DNA from: JAQGMJ01 sp036498945
GTDB taxonomy: Bacteria; Pseudomonadota; Gammaproteobacteria; Burkholderiales; JAEUOS01
Assembly (NCBI GenBank): GCA_036498945.1
Contig: DASYEQ010000061.1
Coordinates: 18,288 to 82,287, forward strand
Direction of reading: 5' to 3'
Length of the DNA stretch: 64,000 nucleotides
This document shows, in pieces, positions 47,370 through 55,979 of this stretch; positions within the stretch are counted from its first letter, which is position 1, and every line of letters begins with the position of its first letter. The notes beneath the pieces are model-generated. The model searched no databases. It saw nothing but the letters and a program-made list of their open reading frames with translations, and was not told the DNA's origin. The translations under genes were made by a program, and so were the position numbers.

Positions 47370-47394
47370 CCGGGCGCACCGCCGGTGCGCCCGG
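47370..47394 (-). other. Second stem-loop downstream of the TRAP receptor gene
   Basis: CCGGGCGCACC (47370-47380) and GGTGCGCCCGG (47384-47394) make an 11-bp perfect stem with a 3-nt loop, 17 nt after the receptor stop and just ahead of the terminator. It probably protects the 3' end of the receptor mRNA. Confidence 0.7.
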
Positions 47395-47410
47395 AAGGGG
47401 CCATCTCGCC

Positions 47411-48430
47411 TCAGCCCAGCTTGCCGGAGTATTTCTCCAGCTTGGCCCACGCGGTCGGGCCGAACTTGCCCTTCCACTCGGCGTAGAAGCCGGCCTTGTT
47501 CAGGGTGTTGCGGAAGCTCGCGCCGTCCGGCGTGTTGACGATCATGCCCTTGTTCTTCAGGTCGATCTCCACCGAGTTGGAGAGGCGGCGCAGGTCGTCG
47601 CGCTGTTTGACGGCAGCGTCGTTGATGCGCTTCGTGATGATGGCCTGGATGTCTTTCGGCATGCTGTTCCAGCGGCGGCCGTTGATCAGGGTCCAGAAGC
47701 CGTCCCACATATGGCCGGTGAGCGACAGGTACTTCTGCACTTCGTAGAGCTTGGCGATCTGGATCAGCGCCAGCGGGTTTTCCTGGCCCTCGACCACCTT
47801 GGTCTGCAGCGCCGAATACACCTCGGAGAAGTTGATCGAGGCCGGCGCGGAGCCGAAGGCCTTGAACATGGAGGTCCACAGCGGCGACACCGGCACGCGG
47901 ATCTTGAAACCCTTGAGATCGGCGGCGGTGTTGATCGGCTTGGTGCTGGAGGTGATATTGCGGTAGCCGTTGTCGAACATGCGGTCGAGCGGATGCAGGC
48001 CGGCCTTCTCGATCGCGCCGCGCACCTCGGCGCCGAGGTCGCCGTCCATCGCCGCCCAAACGTGCTCGTAGTCCTTGAAGGCGAAGGCCAGGCCGTTGAT
48101 GCCGGCCAGCGGAACCAGGGACTGCAGGATCAGGCCGGACAGCACGAAAATGTCGATCGCGCCGCTGCGCGTCTGCGACAGCATGTCGGTATCGCCGCCC
48201 AGCTGGTTGTTCGGGAACAGCTTGATGTCGACCCGGCCCTTGGTGTCGGCGCGGATCTGCTCGATGGCTTCGAGGGCGCGCACGTTGGTGGGGAAGGTGA
48301 TGGGCGAATTGGTCGCCCACTTCAACTGGAATTCGGCGGCCTGGGCGCGCGCCCGGCGTACCGGCAGGGCCGCCATGCCGGTAACGCCGGCGGCGGCACC
48401 GAGGAATTTGCGGCGGTCGATGGTGCTCAT
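47411..48430 (-). CDS. TRAP transporter periplasmic receptor (DctP family)
   Basis: A 339-residue receptor with a Tat-type leader (DRRKFLGAAAGVTGMAALP, twin Arg), then the DctP pattern: FQLKWATNSPITFPTNVRALEAIEQI, GGDTDMLSQTRSGAIDIFVLSG, TAADLKGFKIRVPVSPLW and KVVEGQENPLALIQIAKLYEVQKYLSLTGHMW. The conserved Arg in KIRVP normally binds the ligand carboxylate. It is followed by two hairpins and then the fused permease. The ligand is unknown but likely an organic acid used by the neighbouring enzymes. Confidence 0.94.
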   Translation of the reverse strand: MSTIDRRKFLGAAAGVTGMAALPVRRARAQAAEFQLKWATNSPITFPTNVRALEAIEQIRADTKGRVDIKLFPNNQLGGDTDMLSQTRSGAIDIFVLSGLILQSLVPLAGINGLAFAFKDYEHVWAAMDGDLGAEVRGAIEKAGLHPLDRMFDNGYRNITSSTKPINTAADLKGFKIRVPVSPLWTSMFKAFGSAPASINFSEVYSALQTKVVEGQENPLALIQIAKLYEVQKYLSLTGHMWDGFWTLINGRRWNSMPKDIQAIITKRINDAAVKQRDDLRRLSNSVEIDLKNKGMIVNTPDGASFRNTLNKAGFYAEWKGKFGPTAWAKLEKYSGKLG

Positions 48431-48564
48431 GTTCGTCTCCTCTGGTTGTTTGGACTACGTGTTATTGGTGCGGCTACGCGCGGATCTCCCGCCGCGCCGC
48501 CCTCCCTTGGGCGGCCGCTTCTGCGCGGCTATTTTAACCTTGTCTTCGCCGCCGGCGGCGTCCT

Positions 48565-49353
48565 TTACAGGCAACTGAGCCCGCCGTCCACCGGCAGGCA
48601 GGCGCCGGTGATGTAGCTGGCTTCATCGGATGCCAGGAACAGCGCCGCGTTGGCCACTTCCCAGCCGGTGCCCATGCGGCCCATCGGCGTGGCGGCGTCG
48701 CGCGCCTTGACCATCTCTTCGGTGCTCTTGTATTGCCCGCTGATCTGCTTGTAGATCAGCGGCGTGTTCATCAGGCCCGGCATGATCACGTTGGCGCGTA
48801 TGCCCTGCCTGGCGTACTGCAGTGCCAGCCCGACGGTGAACTGGTTGACCCCGGCCTTGCTGGCGTAATAGGAACTATAGGGATAGCCCGAATAGCGGAT
48901 CGCCGCCAGCGACGACACGTTGACGATCGCCCCGCGGCCTTGCTTCAGCATCACCGGCAGCACGTGCTTGCAGGTGAGGAACATGCCGGTGAGGTTGGTC
49001 TGCATCACGTGCTCCCAACTCTCCAGGCTCTCGTCGATCGGCCCGCCCATCGCGGTGATGCCGACGTTGTTGTGCAGGATGTCGATGCGCCCGTGGCGCG
49101 CGGCAACCTCCCGCACCACGTCTTCCACCTGCCGCGCGTCGCAAACGTCGGCCACCACGCTCTCGCAATAATGCCCTTCGCCTTTGATGACGGTGCGGGT
49201 TTCCTCCGCCGCGGCCGGATTGATGTCGACGCCGATCACCTTCGCGCCTTCACGCGCGAAGGTGACGGCGGTGGCCTTGCCGTTGCCCCAGCCGGGTCCG
49301 GACGAGCCGGCCCCGAACACCAGGGCGACCCGGTCCTGCAAACGCGTACCCAT
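48565..49353 (-). CDS. Short-chain dehydrogenase/reductase
   Basis: A 262-residue SDR whose cofactor loop is extended (FGAGSSGPGWGNGKATAV instead of the usual TGxxxGIG). It has NNVG, catalytic Ser in NVSSLAAI and Tyr-Lys in YYASK, and ends TGACLPVDGGLSCL. ATG 49353 has a strong GGAGGAGG site. It lies between RidA and the TRAP receptor on the same strand, suggesting it oxidises or reduces an intermediate of the imported compound. Confidence 0.93.
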   Translation of the reverse strand: MGTRLQDRVALVFGAGSSGPGWGNGKATAVTFAREGAKVIGVDINPAAAEETRTVIKGEGHYCESVVADVCDARQVEDVVREVAARHGRIDILHNNVGITAMGGPIDESLESWEHVMQTNLTGMFLTCKHVLPVMLKQGRGAIVNVSSLAAIRYSGYPYSSYYASKAGVNQFTVGLALQYARQGIRANVIMPGLMNTPLIYKQISGQYKSTEEMVKARDAATPMGRMGTGWEVANAALFLASDEASYITGACLPVDGGLSCL

Positions 49354-49415
49354 CGTCCTCCTCCAGGAATGCCGCCTGCCGCATCCGGCGGCAGTGCGGC
49401 GGCGCCGTGCGCGGT

Positions 49416-49766
49416 TTATTTTTGCGCGGCAGTGACGACGATTTCCACCAGGTGCTTCGGCGTCGCCAGCCTGGCTTCGATGGTAGCGCGCGGCGGCGTC
49501 TGGCCAGCGACGACCCAGCCGTCCCACACCTTGTTCATGTCGGCGAACAGGCGCATGTCGGAGACGAAGATCTGCGCCATCAGGATGCGCGTCTTGTCGG
49601 TGCCGGCTTCTTCCAGCAGCTTGTCGATCTGGCCCAGCACCTGGGTGGTCTGGCCCACCATGTCCTGGCTGGCGTCCTCGGCGATCTGCCCGGCGAGATA
49701 GACGGTGCCGTGGTGGATCGCCATTTCGGAGAGGCGGGCGCCGACGTGAAAACGTTCTACTTTCAT
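49416..49766 (-). CDS. RidA/YjgF-family enamine-imine deaminase
   Basis: A 116-residue protein of typical RidA length, with VYLAGQIAED, QVLGQIDKLLEEAGTDKTRIL and the active-site Arg99 in ATIEARLATP. The Arg that binds the imine carboxylate is therefore present. The family hydrolyses reactive 2-aminoacrylate or related imines. AAGGAAAG precedes ATG 49766. A PLP enzyme able to make such imines is encoded two genes upstream, a sensible partnership. It sits 25 nt after the alpha/beta hydrolase gene. Confidence 0.92.
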   Translation of the reverse strand: MKVERFHVGARLSEMAIHHGTVYLAGQIAEDASQDMVGQTTQVLGQIDKLLEEAGTDKTRILMAQIFVSDMRLFADMNKVWDGWVVAGQTPPRATIEARLATPKHLVEIVVTAAQK

Positions 49767-49791
49767 TTTGACTTTCCTTCGGTTGACAAAT

Positions 49792-50646
49792 CTATTGCAG
49801 CAAAAAATCGCGGACCACGGCAATCTGGTCCGCATCCATGAACATGGGCGCGTGCCCGACCTCGGCGATTTCCACCGTCTGCGCCTTCGGACCGCGCCGC
49901 GCCATTTCCGCGAACGTGGCCGGGTCCAGCAGGTCGGACTGCGCGCCGCGCACCGCCAGCGTGGGGCAGCGGATGGCGTCGTAATAGCTCCACAGCGGCA
50001 CGTCGGCATCGCCGCTGTTCGACTGTTCGAACGGCACCGAGATCGCCGGGTCGTAGTGCATCACCAGGCCGCTGCCGTCCGCCTTCACACTGGTTTCGGT
50101 CAGGGTGCGCCACTGCGCGTCGGTCTTGAGGGCAAACGACGCGGAGACCAGGCGCACGTAACGCTGCGCTTCTTCGAAATTCTCGAAACGCGGTGCCTTG
50201 CCCACATACTCCGCGATGCGCTTGAGCGCCGCCGCCTTGAGCAGCGGGCCGACGTCGTTCAACACCAGGCGCGTGATCGGTGTCTTCGGCAGCGCCGCCA
50301 GGGCCATGCCGACGATGCCGCCGAGGGAGGTGCCCAGCCAGTGCACTTCGGGCACATCGAGGCGCGCGATCAGCGGCAGCATGTCGGAGACGTACTGCGG
50401 CGGCACGTAGTATTTCGGGTCGGCCAGCCAGTCGCTTTTGCCGCGCCCGACGATGTCCGGGCACACCACGCGGTAGTGCCCCGCCAGCGCGCGCGCCAGG
50501 TCGTCGAAATCGCGCCCGGTGCGCGTCAGCCCATGCAGGCAGACCAGCACGCGCGGATTGGCGGCATCGCCCCACTCGGTATAAGCCATGCGGTGCAGCC
50601 CGGCGGGGGAACTGCACAGCACGGTGTGCTCGCGGAATTCGCTCAT
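49792..50646 (-). CDS. Alpha/beta hydrolase
   Basis: A 284-residue alpha/beta-fold hydrolase: oxyanion loop HGLTRTGRDFDD, nucleophile elbow GTSLGG (Ser), acid in RGAQSDLLDP and the catalytic His in VGHAPMF. ATG 50646 starts exactly before the family pattern; upstream frame is unrelated. Adjacent RidA (25 nt) recalls the RutC-RutD pairing of an imine deaminase with a hydrolase, but the sequence does not allow a substrate to be named. Confidence 0.92.
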   Translation of the reverse strand: MSEFREHTVLCSSPAGLHRMAYTEWGDAANPRVLVCLHGLTRTGRDFDDLARALAGHYRVVCPDIVGRGKSDWLADPKYYVPPQYVSDMLPLIARLDVPEVHWLGTSLGGIVGMALAALPKTPITRLVLNDVGPLLKAAALKRIAEYVGKAPRFENFEEAQRYVRLVSASFALKTDAQWRTLTETSVKADGSGLVMHYDPAISVPFEQSNSGDADVPLWSYYDAIRCPTLAVRGAQSDLLDPATFAEMARRGPKAQTVEIAEVGHAPMFMDADQIAVVRDFLLQ

Positions 50647-50725
50647 TTGTCTCGGATCTGGTTGGTGGGGCGGGTATCGGGACGCGCGTAATTTTACGTC
50701 CTTGCGCGCGATGCGCAGGTCCGGC

Positions 50726-51862
50726 TCACCACATCGCGCCGCGCGCGTCCACCGGCCACAGTTCGGCCACGCGGCCATCGCGCACGCCGACCAGCCAGTC
50801 ATGCAGGTTCACCGTCGGGTCGATATGCCCCGGGATCAGGCGCAGCTTGGCGCCCAGTTCCGGCAACGCCACCCCGTCGGCGGCAAACACCACGCCATGT
50901 TCATCGGAGGCTTTGCGGTATTCCAGCCCGGCAAGCGGCCGTCCATCCGCATCCGCATGCACCAGCGGCATGCCCGAATCCACGCTGTGGGTCTTCAGTC
51001 CCACGTCCAGCACCGCGTGCGCCGGTGCGCGGCTCATGACGGTGGCGAGGATGAACAGGCCATGCGCGAACGGCTGCGCGGTCTGGTTGCGCCCATAGTC
51101 TGCGTCCATGAAGGCGTAGGAACCCGGCTGCAATTCGTTGTAGACGCCGCTTTCCCCTTCCAGCTCGAAGGTGCCGGTGCCCGCGCCGGTGACCACCGGG
51201 CAGGGCAGGCCGGCGGAGAGCAGCAGGTCGCGCGAGAGTTTCGCCAGGCGCGTGGCCTCGGCGATCGCTGCACGACGCTCCGCAGCGCTGCGCAGATGCT
51301 GTGCGCTGCCGTGGTATGCCTGCAAGCCCATCAGGTGCAGGCCGGGCAGTTCGGCGATGGCCCGCGCCAGCGCCAGCGCGTCCTGCCCCGGTACCACGCC
51401 GCAGCGCCGCGCGCCGACATCGATCTCCACGTACACGTCCACGGTGGTTCCTGCCTGCACCGCTGCCGCCGACAGGTCGCGGGCCACCGCGGCGCTATCC
51501 ACGCAGACGCCGATGCGCGCCCGTTGCGCCAGCGCCGCCACCCGCGCAAGCTTGGCTGCGCCCACCACTTCATTGGAAATCAGCACGTCGTTGATGCCGC
51601 CTGCCACCATCACCTCGGCTTCGCTCGCCTTCTGGCAACAGACGCCTACCGCACCCAGTTCGACCTGACGGCGCGCCAGCGCCGAACACTTGTGCATCTT
51701 GGCGTGGGTGCGCAGGCGCATGCCGCGTTCGCGCGCGTAGGCCGCCATGCGGGCGAGATTGGCGTCGAGCGCGTCGAGATCGACGATCAGGGCCGGCGTA
51801 TCGACGTCGGCAACCGCCATGCCGAGGGTGGCCGGCGCGGGCCATTGGGTGGTGTGTGTCAT
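50726..51862 (-). CDS. PLP enzyme, DSD1/D-threonine aldolase-like (alanine racemase fold)
   Basis: A 378-residue protein with an N-terminal alanine-racemase-type barrel (VDTPALIVDLDALDANLARMAAYARERG) and the PLP-Lys block RLRTHAKMHKC; a C-terminal beta domain has the metal-site pattern GHIDPTVNLHDWLVG. Relatives are D-serine dehydratase, D-threonine aldolase and D-threo-3-hydroxyaspartate dehydratase. A dehydratase would release 2-aminoacrylate-type imines, which fits RidA nearby. ATG 51862 has no clear ribosome site. It heads the group of same-strand catabolic genes. Confidence 0.88.
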   Translation of the reverse strand: MTHTTQWPAPATLGMAVADVDTPALIVDLDALDANLARMAAYARERGMRLRTHAKMHKCSALARRQVELGAVGVCCQKASEAEVMVAGGINDVLISNEVVGAAKLARVAALAQRARIGVCVDSAAVARDLSAAAVQAGTTVDVYVEIDVGARRCGVVPGQDALALARAIAELPGLHLMGLQAYHGSAQHLRSAAERRAAIAEATRLAKLSRDLLLSAGLPCPVVTGAGTGTFELEGESGVYNELQPGSYAFMDADYGRNQTAQPFAHGLFILATVMSRAPAHAVLDVGLKTHSVDSGMPLVHADADGRPLAGLEYRKASDEHGVVFAADGVALPELGAKLRLIPGHIDPTVNLHDWLVGVRDGRVAELWPVDARGAMW

Positions 51863-51929
51863 GGAAGGAGGGGGCGGGCGCCGGGTAAAATGCGCATCCC
51901 GCTTGAAACTTAAATCATGAGGATATCCC

Positions 51930-52688
51930 ATGACGACAGAAAACCAGGCGGCGATCGTCATGCATGGGAACGCGATTTCCGATGCTGCGCCGCCGCATTT
52001 CCCGCCCGCCACCCGCGCCCGATACAGATATTTCGACCTCATCATGGCAGCCTTTGTCGCCGTGCTGCTGTGCTCGAATCTGATTGGTCCGGCGAAGGTG
52101 GCACAGGTCGGCGGCGTGCAGTTCGGCGCCGCCACGCTGTTTTTCCCCATCTCCTACATCTTCGGCGACATCCTCACCGAGGTCTACGGCTATGCCCGCG
52201 CGCGCCGCGTGGTGTGGATGGGCTTCGCCGCCATGATCTTCGCCAGCGTGATGGCGGCCCTCGTGGTGGCCTTGCCGCCGGCGCCGCAATGGCCGCATCA
52301 GGCGGCCTACGAGACGGTGTTCGGTGCCACCTGGCGCGTCGCCATCGCGTCCCTTGCGGGTTTCTGGGCCGGCGAGTTCTGCAACTCCTACGTGCTGGCG
52401 CGGCTCAAGGTGCAAATGGCGGGCAGGCACTTGTGGCTGCGCCTGATCGGCTCCACCTTGGTGGGCGAGGGCGTCGATACCCTGATCTTTTTTCCGCTCG
52501 CGCTTTATGGCCTGTTGCCGGATGGTTTGTTGGCATCCATCATGCTAACCAACTACGTACTCAAATGCGCCTGGGAGATTCTCGCCACCCCGCTGACCTA
52601 CAAGGTGGTCGAGGCCTTGAAGCGCGCCGAGAACGAGGATTACTATGATCGCCAGACCAATTTCAATCCCTTCCGCTTTGAAGATTAA
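51930..52688 (+). CDS. yhhQ: Queuosine precursor transporter, VUT family (YhhQ-like)
   Basis: A 252-residue membrane protein with six predicted helices. VUT/YhhQ signatures are GAATLFFPISYIFGDILTEVYGYARARRVVW and ASLAGFWAGEFCNSYVLARLK, and the C-terminus has MLTNYVLKCAWEILATPLTYKVVEALK. Family members import 7-cyano-7-deazaguanine or 7-aminomethyl-7-deazaguanine for tRNA queuosine. GAGGAT precedes ATG 51930. I looked for a preQ1 riboswitch in the short leader and saw none. It is a stand-alone gene, divergent from the PLP enzyme. Confidence 0.92.
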   Translation: MTTENQAAIVMHGNAISDAAPPHFPPATRARYRYFDLIMAAFVAVLLCSNLIGPAKVAQVGGVQFGAATLFFPISYIFGDILTEVYGYARARRVVWMGFAAMIFASVMAALVVALPPAPQWPHQAAYETVFGATWRVAIASLAGFWAGEFCNSYVLARLKVQMAGRHLWLRLIGSTLVGEGVDTLIFFPLALYGLLPDGLLASIMLTNYVLKCAWEILATPLTYKVVEALKRAENEDYYDRQTNFNPFRFED

Positions 52689-52854
52689 GCTCATCGTCAG
52701 AATTCGAGGGTAGACTTGGGCTTATCGAGAGCCTGGCCGCGCCTGGATTTTGCGGTGGCCGGGAATTCGCAACGCAGCAAGCCAACAGCAAAAACCGCAT
52801 GCGCACAGAGACAACCGGCCCGCGCGCCCGCCTCCCGGAAACGGCGGCCATCGC

Positions 52855-54315
52855 ATGAATGCTCCCGCTTCCCCCGCCAATTGGGATGACTGGGTCCGGC
52901 GGACCTATGAGGCCAGCGCGGCCGCGATGCGCCAATGGGTCGAGCAGATCGAGACCGATCACGTCACCCGCGCCAAGCTTTCCTTCGCCGCCGAGCAGTG
53001 GATCGCCGCGATGAACCCGGCGAACTTCCTCGCCACCAATCCGCAGGCCTTGCAGCGGGCGATGGAAACCAAGGGCGAAAGCCTCACCGCGGGCCTCAAG
53101 CTGATGATGGCCGACGTGGCCCGCGGCCGCGTCTCCAACACCGACGAGAGCGCTTTCGAGGTCGGCAGGAACATCGCCGTCTCCGAAGGCGCGGTGGTGA
53201 TGCGCAACCAGTTGGCCGAGCTGATCCAGTACGCGCCCGCCACCCCCAAGGTGCACGCCCGGCCGATCCTGCTGGTGCCGCCTTGCATCAACAAGTTCTA
53301 CATCCTGGATCTCGGGCCGGAAAGCTCCTTCGTGCGCTTCCTGGTGGAGCAGGGGCACACGGTCTTCATGGTGTCCTGGCGCAACCCGACGCCGGACGAA
53401 AGCCAGTGCACCTGGGATGACTACCTGCAAATGGGCGTGGTCGAATCCATCGAGGCGGTGCAGCGCATCTGCAAGGCCAAGACCATCAACGCCCTGGGCT
53501 TTTGCGTCGGCGGCACCATCCTCGCCACCGCCCTGGCGGCGCTCGCCGCACGCGGTGAAAAGCCGGCCGAGAGCGTGACGCTGATGACCACGTTGCTGGA
53601 TTTCTCGGAGGTCGGCGAACTCGGCCTGTTCGTTGATCCCGCTTCGGTTTCCTATCGCGAAAGCACGCTCGGCGGTGGCGGCCTGCTCTCCGGGCGCGAA
53701 CTCGGCACGACCTTCTCCTTCCTGCGGCCGAAAGACCTGGTGTGGAATTACGTTGCCAAGGGCTACCTGCAAGGCCAGGCGCCGCCGCCTTTCGACCTGC
53801 TGTACTGGAATTCCGACGGCACTAACTTGCCGGGGCCGATGTACTGCTGGTACCTGCGCAACATGTACCTGGAAAACAACCTGCGCCAGCCGGGCAAGAT
53901 CGAGTCCCTGGGCGAGCGCGTCGACCTGTCGCTGATCGACATGCCGACCTACGTGTTCGCCGCGCGCGAAGACCACATCGTGCCGTGGCAGACGGCTTTT
54001 GAATCCACCCGCCTGGTGGGCGGCCCGGTGCGCTTCACGCTTGGCGCCTCCGGACACATCGCCGGCACCATCAACCCGGCGAAAAAGAACAAGCGCAGCT
54101 ACTGGATGGCCAAGGCCGGCGGGCGCAAGCTGCCGGCTTCCGCCGACCGCTGGCTGGAGGGCGCGGCCGAGCACCCCGGCAGCTGGTGGAACGACTGGAT
54201 CAAGTGGCTTGACGGTTTTGGCGGCGCGCAAGTGGCGGCGCGCAAGACCTTGGGGGGCGCCGGCTACCGCAAGCTGGCGGCGGCGCCCGGCGAGTACGTG
54301 AAGGTGCGTATTTGA
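52855..54315 (+). CDS. phaC: Class I-like polyhydroxyalkanoate synthase, short form
   Basis: A 486-residue PHA synthase. The lipase-like box GFCVGG gives the catalytic Cys217; Asp is in AAREDHIVPW and His in LGASGHIAG. Other conserved blocks are PPCINKFYILDLGPESSFVRF, GHTVFMVSWRNP and GPMYCWYLRNMYLENNL. Typical class I enzymes are about 560-590 aa, and here the N-terminal domain is about 90-100 residues shorter; no family-like sequence is found upstream in any frame. It polymerises (R)-3-hydroxyacyl-CoA into storage granules. phaB follows 34 nt later. Confidence 0.93.
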   Translation: MNAPASPANWDDWVRRTYEASAAAMRQWVEQIETDHVTRAKLSFAAEQWIAAMNPANFLATNPQALQRAMETKGESLTAGLKLMMADVARGRVSNTDESAFEVGRNIAVSEGAVVMRNQLAELIQYAPATPKVHARPILLVPPCINKFYILDLGPESSFVRFLVEQGHTVFMVSWRNPTPDESQCTWDDYLQMGVVESIEAVQRICKAKTINALGFCVGGTILATALAALAARGEKPAESVTLMTTLLDFSEVGELGLFVDPASVSYRESTLGGGGLLSGRELGTTFSFLRPKDLVWNYVAKGYLQGQAPPPFDLLYWNSDGTNLPGPMYCWYLRNMYLENNLRQPGKIESLGERVDLSLIDMPTYVFAAREDHIVPWQTAFESTRLVGGPVRFTLGASGHIAGTINPAKKNKRSYWMAKAGGRKLPASADRWLEGAAEHPGSWWNDWIKWLDGFGGAQVAARKTLGGAGYRKLAAAPGEYVKVRI

Positions 54316-54349
54316 AACAGCTTATTTTTTCCACACTGGAGACGCGAAA

Positions 54350-55084
54350 ATGAAACGAGTTGCATATGTTACCGGCGGCATGGGCGGGATCGGTACGGCG
54401 ATCTGCCAGCGTCTGCACAAGGACGGCTTCACCGTGGTGGCCGGCTGCGGCCCCAGCCGGGATTACGCCAAGTGGCTGGCCGAGCAAAAGTCGCAGGGCT
54501 ACACCTTCTACGCTTCCGTGGGAAATGTTGGAGATTGGGAGTCTACTGTGGCCGCCTTCGACAAGGTGAAGGCCGAGCACGGCCAGGTCGACGTGCTGGT
54601 GAACAACGCCGGCATCACCCGCGACGGCCAGTTCCGCAAGATGAGCAAGGAGGACTGGGACGCCGTCATCAGCACCAACCTGAACAGCCTGTTCAACGTC
54701 ACCAAGCAGGTGATCGACGGCATGATCGACCGGAATTGGGGCCGCATCATCAACATCAGTTCGGTGAACGGCCAGAAGGGCCAGTTCGGCCAGACCAATT
54801 ACTCCACCGCCAAGGCCGGCATCCACGGCTTCACCATGGCGCTGGCCCAGGAAGTGGCGAGCAAGGGCGTGACGGTGAATACTGTTTCGCCTGGCTATGT
54901 CGGCACCGAGATGGTCCGCGCCATCCGCCCGGACGTGCTGGAAAAGATCGTCGGCTCGGTGCCGGCCAAGCGCCTCGGCCTGCCGGAGGAGATTGCCTCG
55001 ATCATCGCGTGGATTGCCTGCGACGAAGGTGGCTATGCCACCGGCGCCGACTTCTCGCTCAACGGCGGCCTGCACATGGGCTGA
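54350..55084 (+). CDS. phaB: Acetoacetyl-CoA reductase
   Basis: A 244-residue SDR with TGGMGGIGTAI at the cofactor site, NNAGITRD, catalytic Ser in NISSVNGQKGQFGQ and Tyr-Lys in NYSTAKAG, all matching PhaB closely. It reduces acetoacetyl-CoA to (R)-3-hydroxybutyryl-CoA with NADPH, providing monomer for PhaC. GGAGA precedes ATG 54350. No phaA thiolase gene is in the cluster. Confidence 0.95.
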   Translation: MKRVAYVTGGMGGIGTAICQRLHKDGFTVVAGCGPSRDYAKWLAEQKSQGYTFYASVGNVGDWESTVAAFDKVKAEHGQVDVLVNNAGITRDGQFRKMSKEDWDAVISTNLNSLFNVTKQVIDGMIDRNWGRIINISSVNGQKGQFGQTNYSTAKAGIHGFTMALAQEVASKGVTVNTVSPGYVGTEMVRAIRPDVLEKIVGSVPAKRLGLPEEIASIIAWIACDEGGYATGADFSLNGGLHMG

Positions 55085-55154
55085 TGCGGGCGTCAAGCGC
55101 GGGCGATTCGCGTCGCCCGCGCTGCCGCGCGGCGGCATTTCGCGCCGCACAAGC

Positions 55155-55174
55155 CGGCAAACGCGCGTTTGCCG
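55155..55174. promoter_or_regulatory. 20-bp perfect palindrome between phaB and phaR
   Basis: CGGCAAACGCGCGTTTGCCG is fully self-complementary. It lies 71 bp after phaB and 183 bp before phaR. It may be a regulator site (PhaR is often autoregulated) or an mRNA hairpin; no T-run follows. Confidence 0.45.
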
Positions 55175-55356
55175 CAACACCGCGCCGCAAGGGGAGCCGG
55201 GCGAATCCGAAATGCCGTTTTTGCGTGTAGAATCGGCCTTCAGTTTTTGCAGCGCGGCAAAGACCGGCGCAAGGAAATCAAACGACTGTCCAACGCCTGC
55301 CGTATGCGCACATTTTTGGGCGACGGCTTGCAGTTCATAACGGTGAGAGAGACGCC

Positions 55357-55914
55357 ATGCCCGACACCCGCATCATCAAGAAGTACCCGAATCGCCGCCT
55401 GTACGACACGCAGACCAGTACCTACATCACCGTTACCGACGTCAAGCAACTCGTGCTCGACCAGGAGGACTTCAAGGTGGTCGACGCCAAGTCCGGCGAG
55501 GACCTGACGCGCGCCATCCTGCTGCAGATCATTCTGGAGGAAGAAAGCGGCGGCAAGCCGATCTTTTCCGCCAACGTGCTCTCCAACATCATCCGGTTCT
55601 ACGGACATGCGATGCAGGGCATGATGGGCACGTATCTGGAAAAGAACGTGCAGGCTTTCCTCGACATCCAGGAGCGCATGGCCGAGCAGTCGAAGGCGCT
55701 GTTCAAGGGTAACCAGAGCGGCGGCGCCGCCAACAACGCGGATGCCTGGGCGCAGTTCATGAATTTCCAGGGCCCGATGATGCAGGGCATGATGAGCAAC
55801 TACATCGAGCAGAGCAAGAACATGTTCCTGCAGATGCAGGACCAGTTCCAGAACCAGACGAAGACCATGTTCACCGGCTTCCCCTTTCCGGGGCAGGAGC
55901 CGCCGAAGAAGTAA
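55357..55914 (+). CDS. phaR: PHA synthesis repressor PhaR
   Basis: A 185-residue regulator. The N-terminal PHB/PHA accumulation DNA-binding domain (RIIKKYPNRRLYDTQTSTYITVTDVKQLVLDQEDFKVVDAKSGEDLTR, residues 5-52) is followed by a granule-binding Met/Gln-rich helical C-terminus. In the family the protein binds polymer or DNA and so represses phasin and its own gene until granules form. A terminator-like hairpin follows its stop. A 272-bp gap separates it from phaB, so it probably has its own promoter. Confidence 0.96.
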   Translation: MPDTRIIKKYPNRRLYDTQTSTYITVTDVKQLVLDQEDFKVVDAKSGEDLTRAILLQIILEEESGGKPIFSANVLSNIIRFYGHAMQGMMGTYLEKNVQAFLDIQERMAEQSKALFKGNQSGGAANNADAWAQFMNFQGPMMQGMMSNYIEQSKNMFLQMQDQFQNQTKTMFTGFPFPGQEPPKK

Positions 55915-55937
55915 GGCAGTCCCCGGTGGTACCGCAC

Positions 55938-55967
55938 AAGAGCGCCTGCGGCGCTCTTTGCGTTTTG
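55938..55967 (+). terminator. Intrinsic terminator-like hairpin after phaR
   Basis: AAGAGCGCC (55938-55946), loop TGC, GGCGCTCTT (55950-55958), followed by TGCGTTTT. The stem is perfect over 9 bp; the T-run is short and interrupted. Confidence 0.6.
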
Positions 55968-55979
55968 AAGAGTTGAAGC

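Noticed and set aside
51863..51929. preQ1 riboswitch ahead of the queuosine precursor transporter
   Set aside because: The leader is only 67 bp and I see no convincing aptamer stem with the A-rich tail.
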